A DNA stretch of 64,000 nucleotides from Pseudomonas sp. MM211 (GCF_020386635.1 NZ_CP081942.1:4464001-4528000), one strand, 5' to 3'. Shown: positions 27,245-37,165, counted from the stretch's first letter. Translations and numbers: made by a program. The notes: generated by a model not told the origin, from the letters alone.

Positions 27245-27730
27245 ATGAAACTGCGTTACCTGCCCCTGCTACTGCTCGCCGCCTTTGGCGTGACCCTGGC
27301 TGCCGACCTCAACTACCCGCTGGACGCTCCCGCGCCAGATGGGCGCCGCCCCGGCGGCACCCTGACCCAGGAATTCCAGGCGCCGCACATCGCTGCGGAG
27401 GAAAACAAGGACATGCGCCGCGAGCGCAACTACCCCGAACAGCCGCCGACCATTCCCCACACCATCGTCGGCTATCAGGTGGACAGGTTCGGCAACCGTT
27501 GCCTGACCTGCCACAGCCGCGCCAACAGCGCGAGCAGCCAGGCGCCGATGATCAGCATCACTCACTACATGGATCGCGACGGCCAGCCCCTGGCGGCCAT
27601 GTCGCCACGCCGCTACTTCTGCACCCAGTGCCACGTGACCCAGGCCGAAGTGAAACCACTGGTGGAAAACAGCTTCAAGAACATAGACCGACTTCTCCAA
27701 GAAGAAGCCAACCCTGCCGGGCGTCATTGA
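27245..27730 (+). CDS. napB: Diheme cytochrome c NapB
   Basis: 161 residues with a signal peptide ending at about residue 20 (VTLAA). Heme-attachment motifs are C86-L-T-C89-H90 and C126-T-Q-C129-H130. It is the electron-transfer subunit that docks to NapA in the periplasm. It starts 11 bases after the napA stop. Confidence 0.95.
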   Translation: MKLRYLPLLLLAAFGVTLAADLNYPLDAPAPDGRRPGGTLTQEFQAPHIAAEENKDMRRERNYPEQPPTIPHTIVGYQVDRFGNRCLTCHSRANSASSQAPMISITHYMDRDGQPLAAMSPRRYFCTQCHVTQAEVKPLVENSFKNIDRLLQEEANPAGRH

Positions 27731-27739
27731 GGAGGCACC

Positions 27740-28336
27740 ATGAAATTCCTGCTCTCCCTGCTGGGCACTTACTGGAACGTGCTGCGCCGCCCGAGCGTTC
27801 ATTACAGCCTGGGCTTTCTGACCCTGGGCAGCTTTATCGCCGGGATCATCTTCTGGGGTGGTTTCAACACCGCGCTGGAGGCCACCAACACCGAGCAGTT
27901 CTGCATTTCCTGCCATGAGATGCGCGACAACGTGTATGTCGAGCTGCAGGACACCATCCACTACAACAACCGCTCCGGGGTTCGCGCCACCTGCCCCGAC
28001 TGCCACGTGCCGCATCAGTGGACGGACAAGATCGCCCGCAAGATGCAGGCCTCCAAGGAGGTGTGGGGCAAAATCTTCGGCACCATCAGCACCCGCGAGA
28101 AGTTTCTCGAGAAACGCCGCGAGCTGGCCGAGCACGAGTGGGCGCGCCTCAAGGCCAACGACTCGCTGGAATGCCGCAACTGCCACGACTTCGACTTCAT
28201 GGACTTCACCCGCCAGAGCAAGCGCGCCGCACAGATGCACTCCACGGCCCTGGCCAATGGCGAAGCCACCTGCATCGATTGCCACAAAGGCATCGCTCAC
28301 AAGCTGCCGGACATGAGCGGCGTACACGGCTGGTAA
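27740..28336 (+). CDS. napC: Membrane-anchored tetraheme cytochrome c NapC
   Basis: 198 residues. One N-terminal span ('[20 protein letters not shown]') anchors a periplasmic domain with four CxxCH motifs, at C55-H59, C85-H89, C145-H149 and C178-H182. This NapC/NirT-type protein oxidises quinol and feeds NapB. It is the last gene of the operon, nine bases after napB. Confidence 0.96.
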   Translation: MKFLLSLLGTYWNVLRRPSVHYSLGFLTLGSFIAGIIFWGGFNTALEATNTEQFCISCHEMRDNVYVELQDTIHYNNRSGVRATCPDCHVPHQWTDKIARKMQASKEVWGKIFGTISTREKFLEKRRELAEHEWARLKANDSLECRNCHDFDFMDFTRQSKRAAQMHSTALANGEATCIDCHKGIAHKLPDMSGVHGW

Positions 28337-28357
28337 GGATCTGAGCGGCGCGGCAGA

Positions 28358-29083
28358 ATGCCGGCCATGAACACAGCCCACCTGCCCCGCTGCTGCAGCC
28401 CTCTCGACGATCACTGGCCGTTTGCCCGGCCATTGATCGGTGCGCAACTGATCAGCACGCACTTCGACCCCGCGCTACTCGATGATGCCGACTACTCGGC
28501 CGCTGGCGTGCACCCGGTTCGCGGCGTCGCCAAGCGCCAGGCCGAGCATTTGGCCGGGCGGGTATGCGCTCGCGAGGCGTTGTATCGGGTAACAGGTGTG
28601 GCAAGCGTGCCAGCCGTTGGTGAGGATCGCGCGCCGCAGTGGCCAGAGCAGGTCAGTGGTTCGATCACTCACGGCCAGGGCTGGGCAGCCGCCATCGTTG
28701 CGCCAACGCAGCAATGGCGCGGCCTGGGTTTGGATGTCGAGCGGCGTCTGTCGAGCGAGCGTGCCGAGCGGCTGGCGGGTGAAATTCTCACCGCAGACGA
28801 GCTAAGCCGCATCACGCATCTAACGTCCGAGCAGCGGGCTTGGCAGATCAGTCTGACTTTTTCCCTCAAGGAAAGCCTGTTCAAGGCGCTCTATCCGCTG
28901 GTACTCAAGCGCTTCTACTTTCAGGACGCTGAGCTGCTCAGTCTCGACCGCACACAGAGCACCGCGCGTTTGCGCCTGCTGATCGACTTGAGCGAAGAAT
29001 GGTCAGCCGGCAGCGAGCTGACCGGCCTGTATGCCGAGTTGGACAATCAGTTGCTCAGTCTAGTGGCCGTCGCAGCGGATTGA
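28358..29083 (+). CDS. pcpS: 4'-phosphopantetheinyl transferase (PcpS/EntD-like)
   Basis: 241 residues. The Sfp/EntD signature is visible as 'GLGLDVERRL' (Mg2+ ligands D and E) and 'FSLKESLFKALYPLVLKRFYF', with upstream 'GEDRAPQWPEQVSGSITHG'. The family transfers the phosphopantetheine arm of CoA to carrier proteins. In Pseudomonas the single PcpS serves both fatty-acid and secondary-metabolite carriers. A second in-frame ATG is at 28367. It follows napC by 21 bases, so read-through is possible, but the functions are unrelated. Confidence 0.9.
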   Translation: MPAMNTAHLPRCCSPLDDHWPFARPLIGAQLISTHFDPALLDDADYSAAGVHPVRGVAKRQAEHLAGRVCAREALYRVTGVASVPAVGEDRAPQWPEQVSGSITHGQGWAAAIVAPTQQWRGLGLDVERRLSSERAERLAGEILTADELSRITHLTSEQRAWQISLTFSLKESLFKALYPLVLKRFYFQDAELLSLDRTQSTARLRLLIDLSEEWSAGSELTGLYAELDNQLLSLVAVAAD

Positions 29084-29106
29084 TCAACGGCTCCTGTACA
29101 GGCTGT

Positions 29107-29206
29107 GTAGCCTGCGGTTGAGCGCAGCGATACCCAGGACGGGATTCACATAACAAGCCGACTTCAATACGGCTACCGGGTATCGCTTCGCTCAACACCG
29201 GGCTAC
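29107..29206. repeat. Imperfect 100-bp inverted repeat
   Basis: The left arm begins GTAGCC-TGCGGTTGAGCG-CAGCGATACCC and the right arm ends GGGTATCG-CTTCGCTCAACACCGGGCTAC. The arms pair with a few mismatches around a loop of about 40 bases. It lies between convergence-free genes pcpS and apeB and has the look of a dispersed intergenic palindrome; I recall similar sequences in pseudomonad genomes. Confidence 0.65.
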
Positions 29207-29294
29207 CTGAACTGATCCCAGCATACGCAAGGAAACGTCAACAGCGCCGGGGGCAAATCCGATAAACTCGGCAGATTGCCGTCCGGAGTGCCCC

Positions 29295-30584
29295 ATGCGC
29301 GAAGAACTGAACCAAGGCCTGATCGATTTCCTCAACGCCTCACCTACCCCCTTTCACGCGACCAGCAGCCTGGCCATGCGCCTGGAAGCGGCCGGTTATC
29401 GTCACCTCGATGAACGCGCGCCCTGGCAAACAGAAGCCGGTGGCCGCTACTATGTGACCCGCAACGACTCCTCGATCATCGCCTTCAAGCTGGGCCATCG
29501 TTCGCCTATCGAGGGTGGTATCCGCCTGGTTGGCGCCCACACCGACAGCCCTTGCCTGCGCGTGAAGCCGAACCCCGAACTACAACGCCAGGGCTTCTTC
29601 CAGCTCGGCGTGGAAGTCTACGGCGGCGCTCTGCTCGCGCCCTGGTTCGACCGTGATCTGTCCCTGGCCGGCCGCGTGACCTACCGCCGCGACGGCAAGG
29701 TGGAAAGCGATCTGATCGACTTCTACCAGCCCATCGCCGTGATCCCCAGCCTGGCCATCCACCTCAACCGCGAGGCCAACCAGGGCTGGGCAATCAATGC
29801 ACAGAACGAACTGCCGCCAATCCTCGCCCAACTGGCAAGCAGTGAAAGCGCCGATTTCCGCGCCCTGCTCAGTGAGCAGTTGGCCATGGAACACGACTTC
29901 AATGCCGATGCGGTGCTCGATTACGAGCTGAGCTTCTACGACACCCAGAGCGCCGCGGTAGTTGGCCTCAATCAGGACTTCATCGCTGGCGCGCGCCTGG
30001 ACAATCTGCTGTCCTGCTACGCTGGCCTGCAGGCCCTGCTTGACGCCAGCGACGATGAAACCTGCGTGCTGGTCTGTACCGATCACGAAGAAGTCGGCTC
30101 CAGTTCGGCCTGTGGCGCCGATGGCCCGATGCTCGAACAAGTGCTGCGCCGCGTGCTGCCGGAAGGCGACGGATTCGTGCGCACCATTCAGCGTTCGCTG
30201 CTGGTTTCCGCCGACAACGCCCACGGCGTGCACCCGAACTACGAGAGCAAGCACGACGGCAACCACGGCCCCAAACTAAACGCCGGGCCGGTGATCAAGA
30301 TCAACAGCAACCAGCGCTACGCCACCAACAGCGAAACCGCCGGCTTCTTCCGTCACCTGTGCCTGGAAAACGAAGTGCCCGTACAGAGCTTCGTGACCCG
30401 TAGCGACATGGGCTGCGGCTCGACCATCGGCCCGATCACTGCAAGCCAGCTCGGCGTGCGTACCGTGGATATCGGCCTGCCGACCTTCGCGATGCATTCG
30501 ATCCGCGAACTGGCCGGCAGCCAGGATCTGGCGCACCTGGTGAAAGTACTCGGCGCCTTCTACAACAGCCATGACCTGCCCTGA
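29295..30584 (+). CDS. apeB: M18 family aminopeptidase ApeB
   Basis: 429 residues, full length for the M18 family. Metal-binding and catalytic regions are visible: '[18 protein letters not shown]', '[18 protein letters not shown]', 'CTDHEEVGS' and '[16 protein letters not shown]'-like sequence near residue 375. It is a cytoplasmic zinc aminopeptidase that removes N-terminal, often acidic, residues from peptides. It ends just upstream of gmhA and may be cotranscribed. Confidence 0.93.
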   Translation: MREELNQGLIDFLNASPTPFHATSSLAMRLEAAGYRHLDERAPWQTEAGGRYYVTRNDSSIIAFKLGHRSPIEGGIRLVGAHTDSPCLRVKPNPELQRQGFFQLGVEVYGGALLAPWFDRDLSLAGRVTYRRDGKVESDLIDFYQPIAVIPSLAIHLNREANQGWAINAQNELPPILAQLASSESADFRALLSEQLAMEHDFNADAVLDYELSFYDTQSAAVVGLNQDFIAGARLDNLLSCYAGLQALLDASDDETCVLVCTDHEEVGSSSACGADGPMLEQVLRRVLPEGDGFVRTIQRSLLVSADNAHGVHPNYESKHDGNHGPKLNAGPVIKINSNQRYATNSETAGFFRHLCLENEVPVQSFVTRSDMGCGSTIGPITASQLGVRTVDIGLPTFAMHSIRELAGSQDLAHLVKVLGAFYNSHDLP

Positions 30585-30591
30585 GGCCAGC

Positions 30592-31179
30592 ATGATCGAA
30601 CATATCCGAAACAGCCTGATCGAAGCCCAGCGTGCGCTCGATGCATTTATCGGCAACGAGCAGACGCTGGCCAATATCGAACACGCCGCCAACTTGCTGG
30701 TGACCAGCTTCGAGGCCAAGGGCAAGGTGTTCTCCTGCGGTAATGGCGGCTCCATGTGCGACGCCATGCACTTTGCCGAGGAGCTTACCGGGCGCTATCG
30801 CAAGAACCGCCCGGGCATCGCTGCGGTATCGATCAGCGACGCCAGCCATATCAGTTGCGTGGCCAACGATTTCGGTTACGACCACATCTTCTCGCGCTAC
30901 GTGGAATCCCACGGCCGTGAAGGTGATGTGCTGCTGGCCATCAGCACCAGTGGCAAGAGCCCCAACGTGGTCAAGGCCGCCGAAGCGGCCAAGGCACTGG
31001 GCATCAAGGTCATCGCTTTGACCGGCAAACCCGGCTCGCTGCTGGAAAGCCTGGCCGACGTCAGCATCTGCGCGCCGGGCGGCGATTTCGCCGACCGCAC
31101 CCAGGAGCTGCACATCAAGGTTATCCATATCCTCATCGAGCTTGTAGAACGCCAGCTCAGCCCTGAAAACTACGCGTGA
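30592..31179 (+). CDS. gmhA: Sedoheptulose-7-phosphate isomerase GmhA
   Basis: 195 residues from the ATG at 30592. It is a SIS-domain protein with '[19 protein letters not shown]', '[20 protein letters not shown]' and '[19 protein letters not shown]'. These match GmhA closely, rather than the DiaA-type SIS proteins. It makes D-glycero-D-manno-heptose 7-phosphate for the LPS inner core. An upstream in-frame start at 30571 lies in the apeB tail and is not used. Confidence 0.88.
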   Translation: MIEHIRNSLIEAQRALDAFIGNEQTLANIEHAANLLVTSFEAKGKVFSCGNGGSMCDAMHFAEELTGRYRKNRPGIAAVSISDASHISCVANDFGYDHIFSRYVESHGREGDVLLAISTSGKSPNVVKAAEAAKALGIKVIALTGKPGSLLESLADVSICAPGGDFADRTQELHIKVIHILIELVERQLSPENYA

Positions 31180-31228
31180 GTGAGGTGCGCCGTCGGTTGA
31201 GGGCGCTCCTTGAAATCCCGCCCGCGTG

Positions 31229-33418
31229 ATGGAGAACTCGCGCGTGATCCGCCTCAACAATCTGCTGCCCCATCTACTGGTTCTGCTCCTTCTGGCCCTG
31301 CCCTACTCTGCCGTTCAGGCGGCTGGCATACCGGGTCTGTTCGGCACGGGCAGCAGCGGCAGTAGCCAGACTCAGGCGGATCAGCCGCTGGATCGTTCGC
31401 TCGATGAGGTGATCCAGTCGCTGGAGAACGACAAGCAACGCGCGCAACTGCTCAATGATCTCAAGACCCTGCGCGACAGCACACAAAAAACCCAGCCGGA
31501 TACCCCCGATGGCGTGCTCGGGCTGATCGGCAGCACCCTGACGGGCATCGAAAAGCAGTTTTCCGGCGACCATAGCCCGCTGGCGCGCTGGCAGCTGGAG
31601 ATCGGCCGTAGCCAGGACGAGCTGGCGGCGCTGATGCCGGAAGCTGGCGAGCGCCTGGCGCTAGTCAGCAACTTCGCCCTGATTCTCGGTATCTGGAGCT
31701 TACTGGCCTTCGGCCTACGAGCCCTAAGCCATCAGGTGCGCCTGCGTTTCGGCCTCGCCGAAGAACTGCCGCAGAATCCACGGCCGACCGACCTGCTGCG
31801 CTTCGCCTTGCGCAAGCTCGGCCCCTGGTTCGCTGCACTGCTGATCACCGGTTACCTGAGTTATGTACTGCCCGCCTCGCTGGGGCGCGACCTGGCCATG
31901 GTGCTGGCCTATGCGTTGGTGATCGGTACCTGTTTCTCGGCGATCTGCGTGATCGCCTTTTCCCTGCTCGACGGCCCGCACCGGCGCACGGCCCTGAACA
32001 TTCTGCGCCGTCGCGCGTTCCGCCCACTGTGGCTGATCGGCAGCTTCGCGGCCTTTGGCGAAGCGCTCAGCGATCCGCGCCTGGTCGCCAGCCTTGGCGC
32101 CAACCTGGCACATACCACCGCAACCCTGACCAACGTGCTGGCGGCGCTGTGCACCGGTCTGTTTATCCTGCGTTTCCGTCGGCCGATCGCTCACCTTATG
32201 CGCAATCAGCCTCTGGCCCGTCGCCTCAAGCAGCGCGGCATCAGCGAAACCGTAGAGCTGCTGGGCAGCTTCTGGTACTTGCCGGCCCTAGCGTTGGTGG
32301 CGATTTCACTAGCGGCTACCTTCGTGTCTGCCGGCGATACCAGCACCGCCTTTCGGCAATCGCTGGTCTGCACCGTGCTGCTGGTTACCTGCATGGTCAT
32401 CAACGGGCTGATTCGCCGGCGTATGCACAAGGCCCGCTTGCGTCACCGTCGCAATGCCGCTTATTTCGAACGCTTCCAGAGTTTCTTCCACGCCCTGCTG
32501 AGCCTGACCATCTGGCTGTTCTTCATCGAGTTGGGGCTGCGCGTGTGGGGGCTTTCGCTGATTCGTTTCGCCGAGGGCGAGGGCCACGAAATCAGCATCA
32601 AACTGTTCGGCCTCGGCGCCACCCTGGCGTGCGGCTGGCTGGTGTGGATTCTCAGCGACACGGCGGTGCATCACGCTCTGACACGCTCACGCAAGGGCCA
32701 GACCAACGCCCGTGCGCAAACCATGATGCCGCTGATCCGCAATGTGCTGTTCATCAGCATCTTCATCATCGCGTTGATCGTCGCCCTGGCCAACATGGGC
32801 ATGAACGTCACCCCGCTGCTCGCCGGTGCCGGCGTCATCGGCCTGGCCATCGGTTTCGGCGCGCAGTCGCTGGTAGCGGATCTGATCACCGGGCTGTTCA
32901 TCATCATCGAGGACTCCCTGGCCATCGACGATTACGTCGACGTCGGCGGCCACCTAGGGACTGTCGAGGGCCTGACCATTCGAACCGTGCGCCTGCGCGA
33001 CATCGACGGCATCGTGCACACCATCCCGTTCAGCGAGATCAAGAGCATCAAGAACTACTCGCGGGAATTCGGCTACGCCATCTTCCGCGTCGCGGTGCCC
33101 CACGACATGAACATCGACGATGCCATCAAGCTGCTGCGCGACGTGGCCAGCGAGTTGCGCAACGATGTGCTGATGCGCCGCAACATCTGGTCGCCGCTGG
33201 AGATCCAGGGCGTGGAAAGCTTCGAGTCGGGCAACGCGGTACTGCGTGCACGCTTCAAGACCGCACCGATCAAGCAGTGGGAGGTGTCCCGCGCCTTCAA
33301 CCTGGCGCTCAAGCGGCACCTGGACGAATCCGGCCTGAGCCTGGCGACGCCGCGCCTGAACATCCAGATGACCGCTGTCAGCCCAAACAGCCACGGGCCC
33401 CAGCCAGACGCCGACTGA
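31229..33418 (+). CDS. Large MscS-type mechanosensitive channel (YbiO-like)
   Basis: 729 residues. The N-terminal signal-like segment ends near AVQAAG, followed by a soluble domain (about 30-145) and around ten membrane segments. The MscS core has the pore helix with 'GMNVTPLLAGAGVIGLAIGF' and 'GAQSLVADLITGLFIIIED', then the beta domain 'DYVDVGGHLGTVEGLTIRT'. It resembles E. coli YbiO, a moderate-conductance channel that opens on hypo-osmotic shock. The start is uncertain: GTG at 31226, ATG at 31229, or GTG at 31244, which follows GGAG and gives a cleaner signal peptide. Confidence 0.88.
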   Translation: MENSRVIRLNNLLPHLLVLLLLALPYSAVQAAGIPGLFGTGSSGSSQTQADQPLDRSLDEVIQSLENDKQRAQLLNDLKTLRDSTQKTQPDTPDGVLGLIGSTLTGIEKQFSGDHSPLARWQLEIGRSQDELAALMPEAGERLALVSNFALILGIWSLLAFGLRALSHQVRLRFGLAEELPQNPRPTDLLRFALRKLGPWFAALLITGYLSYVLPASLGRDLAMVLAYALVIGTCFSAICVIAFSLLDGPHRRTALNILRRRAFRPLWLIGSFAAFGEALSDPRLVASLGANLAHTTATLTNVLAALCTGLFILRFRRPIAHLMRNQPLARRLKQRGISETVELLGSFWYLPALALVAISLAATFVSAGDTSTAFRQSLVCTVLLVTCMVINGLIRRRMHKARLRHRRNAAYFERFQSFFHALLSLTIWLFFIELGLRVWGLSLIRFAEGEGHEISIKLFGLGATLACGWLVWILSDTAVHHALTRSRKGQTNARAQTMMPLIRNVLFISIFIIALIVALANMGMNVTPLLAGAGVIGLAIGFGAQSLVADLITGLFIIIEDSLAIDDYVDVGGHLGTVEGLTIRTVRLRDIDGIVHTIPFSEIKSIKNYSREFGYAIFRVAVPHDMNIDDAIKLLRDVASELRNDVLMRRNIWSPLEIQGVESFESGNAVLRARFKTAPIKQWEVSRAFNLALKRHLDESGLSLATPRLNIQMTAVSPNSHGPQPDAD

Positions 33419-33528
33419 CAACGCGACGCTGCTCACATCCGGAGCAGGATCATTCGGCATCCCGCGCACGGGCTGGAGCAGTTTCCGCTACCATGACGGC
33501 ACATTTTTCCAACCGATAGGGACATCTC

Positions 33529-34125
33529 ATGGATATCTCCACCCTCATCATCATTGCCGTACTGGTCGCGGTGGTGTTCTACGTGATCAGCATCTACAAC
33601 CGCCTGGTCAACCTGCGCAACCGTTACCAGAACGGCTTCGCGCAGATCGAAGTGCAGCTCAAGCGCCGCTACGACCTGATTCCCAATCTGGTAGAAACCG
33701 CCAAGGCGTACCTGTCCCACGAGCGCGAAACCCTGGAAGCCGTGGTTGCTGCCCGGAACGGTGCGGTCGAAGGCCTCAAGCAGGCTTCGCAGAACCCAGG
33801 CGATGCCCAGAGCATGAACCTGCTGGCCAACGCTGAAGGCGTGCTGAAGAACGCCATGGGTCGCCTCAACGTGACGGTCGAGGCGTATCCGGATCTCAAG
33901 GCCTCGCAGAACATGCAGCAACTCAGCGAGGAGCTGAGCAGCACCGAGAACAAGGTGGCTTTCGCTCGCCAGGCCTACAACGATGCGGTTACCGCCTACA
34001 ACGCCTATCGTCAGAGCTTCCCGCCGGTGGTATTGGCCGGCGCCTTCGGCCATGGCAGCGATGCCGCCCTGCTGGAGTTCGCCGACAGCGCGGCGATTCA
34101 GGAAGCCCCGAAAGTGTCTTTCTAA
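33529..34125 (+). CDS. lemA: LemA family protein
   Basis: 198 residues. One N-terminal span ('TLIIIAVLVAVVFYVISIYN') is followed by 'RLVNLRNRYQNGFAQIEVQL' and 'LKRRYDLIPNLVETAKAY', the LemA hallmark, then a helical coiled domain. The molecular role is unclear. The gene is 14 bases upstream of an M48 metalloprotease gene, a pairing common across bacteria that suggests a shared membrane function. Confidence 0.92.
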   Translation: MDISTLIIIAVLVAVVFYVISIYNRLVNLRNRYQNGFAQIEVQLKRRYDLIPNLVETAKAYLSHERETLEAVVAARNGAVEGLKQASQNPGDAQSMNLLANAEGVLKNAMGRLNVTVEAYPDLKASQNMQQLSEELSSTENKVAFARQAYNDAVTAYNAYRQSFPPVVLAGAFGHGSDAALLEFADSAAIQEAPKVSF

Positions 34126-34139
34126 GCGCGGCGGATTAG

Positions 34140-36023
34140 ATGGACTTTTTCGAACAACAGGATCGAGCCCGACGCAACACGGGTCGCCTGGTCATGCTGC
34201 TGGTGCTGGCGGTGATCACCCTGATCGGCACCACCACGCTGGTGATCGCCATTGCCTGGCAGGTTTACCAATACGGCAACTACAGCCTGCAGGGGCTCAA
34301 CCACCAACTGCTGGCCAGCGTGGCCCTGGTGGTGGTTGCCGTGGTGCTGCTCGGCTGGGCCTTCAAGGCCACGCAGCTGCGGTCAGGTGGCAAGGTGGTC
34401 GCCGAACGGCTCGGTGGGCGCCTGCTCAACCTGCAGCCCCAGGGCATCCATGAGCAACGCGTGCTCAACGTGGTGGAAGAGATGGCGCTGGCGGCAGGTA
34501 CGCCAGTGCCACCGGTGTATCTGCTCGAGGAATCTTCGATCAACGCGTTCGCCGCCGGATTGCGGCCGGAAAACGCGGTGATCGGCGTCACCCGCGGCGC
34601 CATCGAGAAGCTCAGCCGCGATGAGCTGCAGGGCGTGATCGCCCATGAGTTCAGCCATATCTTGCATGGCGACATGCGCCTTAATACGCGCCTGGTGGCG
34701 GTGCTGCACGGCATTCTGCTGCTCGGCCTTATCGGTGAGCTGGTACTGCGCGGCGGCAGCCACACCCGTCACGCGCCGCGCAGCAGCTCCAACGACAAGG
34801 GCAAAGGCAATGCCGTCGCGCTGGTCATGGTGGTCGGCCTGGCGCTGTTGATCATTGGCTACGCCGGTACCTTCTTCGGCAACCTGATCAAGGCTGCGGT
34901 GAGTCGCCAGCGCGAGTTCCTTGCCGATGCCTCGGCCGTGCAGTACACCCGCAACCCCGACGGCATCGCGGGAGCACTGAAAAAGCTGGGCGGCGGCTCG
35001 CAGATCGAAGCCGGGCATGCCGCCGAGTACAGCCATATGTATTTCGGCCAGGGCCTGGCGCTGAGCAAGATGATGGCCACTCATCCGCCGCTGGAAGAGC
35101 GCATCCGCCGTATCGACCCAAAGTGGGACGGCGTGGTGCTTGGCAACGAGGTGTTCGAACGCCCCGCTCGCCCATCAGCGAACGTCCAGGAGGAAACCTC
35201 AGGCTTCAGCGCTGCTGCTGCGGGCGTGGCCATCGCCAGTATCGGTGAGCCGCAGTCGCTGCATATCGTAGAGGCACGCGAGAGCCTGGCGCAGATCGAC
35301 GACCGCCTGCGCAATGCCGCTCACGATCCCCACGGCGCCCTGGCGATTCTTTACGGTCTGCTGCTCGGCCGTGATGCCGACACGCGCCAGCAGCGCATGG
35401 CCTGGATGCAGGCCAATCTGCCGCAGCTACTGTCTGATTGGCTGCTTGAACTGGGCCCGATGCTGGAGCAGTTACCGGACGGCCGACGCTTGCCCTTGCT
35501 GGAGCTGGCGATTCCGGCACTCAAACAACTCGAGGCCCAGGATTTCGTCAGCCTCAAACGCGACATCGGTACCCTGCTGATCAGCACGAAACAGCTGGAT
35601 CTGATCGAATGGGCTCTGTTGCGCATCGTCGAGCGTAACCTGGGTATGCAGCGCGCTGTTGAAGGCCGCTTGCCGCTGGCGGCCCTAGGCAGCGAAAGCT
35701 GCGTGCTGCTGGTGGCGCTGTCGCGGGCTGGCAATACCAGCGAAGAAGCCGCCAGCGAGGCGTTCCAGGCGGCCTGGAGTACCCTCCCGTTCACTGCGCG
35801 AGTATTCACCGAACAACCGCAAGCGAGCATCACTCAGTTGAACGATGCTCTCAGCCGCCTGAATCAGATGCGCCCGTTGCAGAAACCACAATTGCTCAAG
35901 GCGATGGCCCGTTGCATCGAACACGACGGCCGCATCAGCGCCAGCGAGGCAGAACTGATGCGCGCAGTCGCCGACACACTGGACTGCCCGATGCCGCCGC
36001 TGTTGAGTGATGCTCAGGCTTGA
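34140..36023 (+). CDS. Membrane M48 metalloprotease with long C-terminal domain
   Basis: 627 residues. Two N-terminal spans (about 18-40 and 58-75) precede an M48 domain with zinc motif H169-E170-F-S-H173 and third ligand E259 in 'RQREFLADASAVQYTRNP'. Another pair of spans lies near 185-203 and 224-247. Residues from about 330 to 627 form a helical, leucine-rich region absent from HtpX. It is predicted to be an inner-membrane protease with a cytoplasmic active site. It follows lemA by 14 bases and is probably cotranscribed with it. Confidence 0.9.
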   Translation: MDFFEQQDRARRNTGRLVMLLVLAVITLIGTTTLVIAIAWQVYQYGNYSLQGLNHQLLASVALVVVAVVLLGWAFKATQLRSGGKVVAERLGGRLLNLQPQGIHEQRVLNVVEEMALAAGTPVPPVYLLEESSINAFAAGLRPENAVIGVTRGAIEKLSRDELQGVIAHEFSHILHGDMRLNTRLVAVLHGILLLGLIGELVLRGGSHTRHAPRSSSNDKGKGNAVALVMVVGLALLIIGYAGTFFGNLIKAAVSRQREFLADASAVQYTRNPDGIAGALKKLGGGSQIEAGHAAEYSHMYFGQGLALSKMMATHPPLEERIRRIDPKWDGVVLGNEVFERPARPSANVQEETSGFSAAAAGVAIASIGEPQSLHIVEARESLAQIDDRLRNAAHDPHGALAILYGLLLGRDADTRQQRMAWMQANLPQLLSDWLLELGPMLEQLPDGRRLPLLELAIPALKQLEAQDFVSLKRDIGTLLISTKQLDLIEWALLRIVERNLGMQRAVEGRLPLAALGSESCVLLVALSRAGNTSEEAASEAFQAAWSTLPFTARVFTEQPQASITQLNDALSRLNQMRPLQKPQLLKAMARCIEHDGRISASEAELMRAVADTLDCPMPPLLSDAQA

Positions 36024-36105
36024 GCGCCAGGGTGATAAGCCACTAGCCATTCATTCACACTCGGTGGAATGGCTGCTATTGGTGAGCTGAAGCGGATCGC
36101 CGCCC

Positions 36106-36159
36106 GGCCCACCCTACTTTGGGAAGACGGCGCCGTCGTAGGGTGGGCTTTAGCCCACC
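36106..36159. repeat. GTAGGGTGGGC palindromic repeat
   Basis: GGCCCACCCTAC (36106-36117) is repeated inverted as GTAGGGTGGGC (36138-36148). The right copy itself folds as GGTGGGC-TTTA-GCCCACC (36142-36159). This is a widespread intergenic palindrome in pseudomonads and other gammaproteobacteria, as I recall. It sits between the convergent M48 and CAP genes and could act as a terminator. Confidence 0.75.
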
Positions 36160-36178
36160 AAATCTATGCTAATCCTGC

Positions 36179-37057
36179 TTAGAGGCCTGACCGCCCCGCC
36201 GCGCCAAACACCTGCGTCCAGTAGATGGTCGCCTGGCTCTGCGGGTTGCTGGCGTAGGCGGCGCCCATGTCGCGGAAATCCGGGTTCATCAGGTTGTAGC
36301 AGTGCGAGGGGCTGGCCAGCCAGCCTTCGACCACCTGCTGCGCGCGGCCCTGGCCGGCGGCGATGTTCTCGCCGATCACCGTCCAGGCATAGCCAGTAGC
36401 GGTAGCGCGGGCGCCGACCAGACTGCGGTCGCTACCCTGGTGGCTGAACAGGCTATTCATCGCCATGTCGCGGCTGTGGGTCAGCGCGGCCTGGCCAAGA
36501 TCGTCGCTCCAGCTCAAAGGTTCGGCAGCATCGAAAGGCTGGTCACCGCAACTGCGCGCAGTGCCCCGCGCTTCGTTGACCGCCTTCAAAATCGCCTTGC
36601 CCTCTTCCTGCCAATCGCCAAGGCGCGCGGGCAAAAGTGCCCGGCCAAGCACGACCTGCCAGCTGTTGCCTTCATGCAGTACGCCGACATCAGCAAACTG
36701 GGCATCGAGCAATTGCGCACAGTACGATTGACGCAGCATGGCCATGGCAGCCTCGGCGCTGTCCGGCCCCGTCACTCTGATCAGTTGCACGGCAGCGGGC
36801 TGATAACCGGCCTGCTGCAGAGCCTGTTGCAGTTGCTCGGATGAGTTGACCTTCTGACCCGCCAGACGTCTGTCCGGCGCCAGCGGTCCAGCCGCAGGGC
36901 TCGGCTGCCCATCACACCCCTGCCCTGCTTCACGGTAGCTGTTGATCAGCTTGGTCAGTTGCGCCGCATCATCGGCCCATGCGCTACCAGCGACGCTCGC
37001 GCAAAGCAGCATCACCACAGCGGCCACCTGCCGAACGTGCTTGGGTGAATCACTCAT
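36179..37057 (-). CDS. Secreted CAP/SCP-domain protein
   Basis: 292 residues with a signal peptide ending near GSAWA (residue 28). The C-terminal half (about 150-285) is a CAP domain: 'ILKAVNEARGTARSCGDQPF', 'LSWSDDLGQAALTHSRDMAM', 'GENIAAGQGRAQQVVEGWLA' and 'HCYNLMNPDFRDMGAAYA'. The N-terminal half has no recognised fold. Bacterial CAP proteins are extracytoplasmic and of uncertain function. It is divergent from the phosphatase gene. Confidence 0.88.
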   Translation of the reverse strand: MSDSPKHVRQVAAVVMLLCASVAGSAWADDAAQLTKLINSYREAGQGCDGQPSPAAGPLAPDRRLAGQKVNSSEQLQQALQQAGYQPAAVQLIRVTGPDSAEAAMAMLRQSYCAQLLDAQFADVGVLHEGNSWQVVLGRALLPARLGDWQEEGKAILKAVNEARGTARSCGDQPFDAAEPLSWSDDLGQAALTHSRDMAMNSLFSHQGSDRSLVGARATATGYAWTVIGENIAAGQGRAQQVVEGWLASPSHCYNLMNPDFRDMGAAYASNPQSQATIYWTQVFGAAGRSGL

Positions 37058-37165
37058 CCATGCTTCCTCTTAATCCGCACTGCCTATCTGTTTATGGACA
37101 ATGGGTTGGGCCAAACGCTTCAGTCAATCGCCTGATCAAAGCGAAACCGCGTTAAACTCGGGGCC

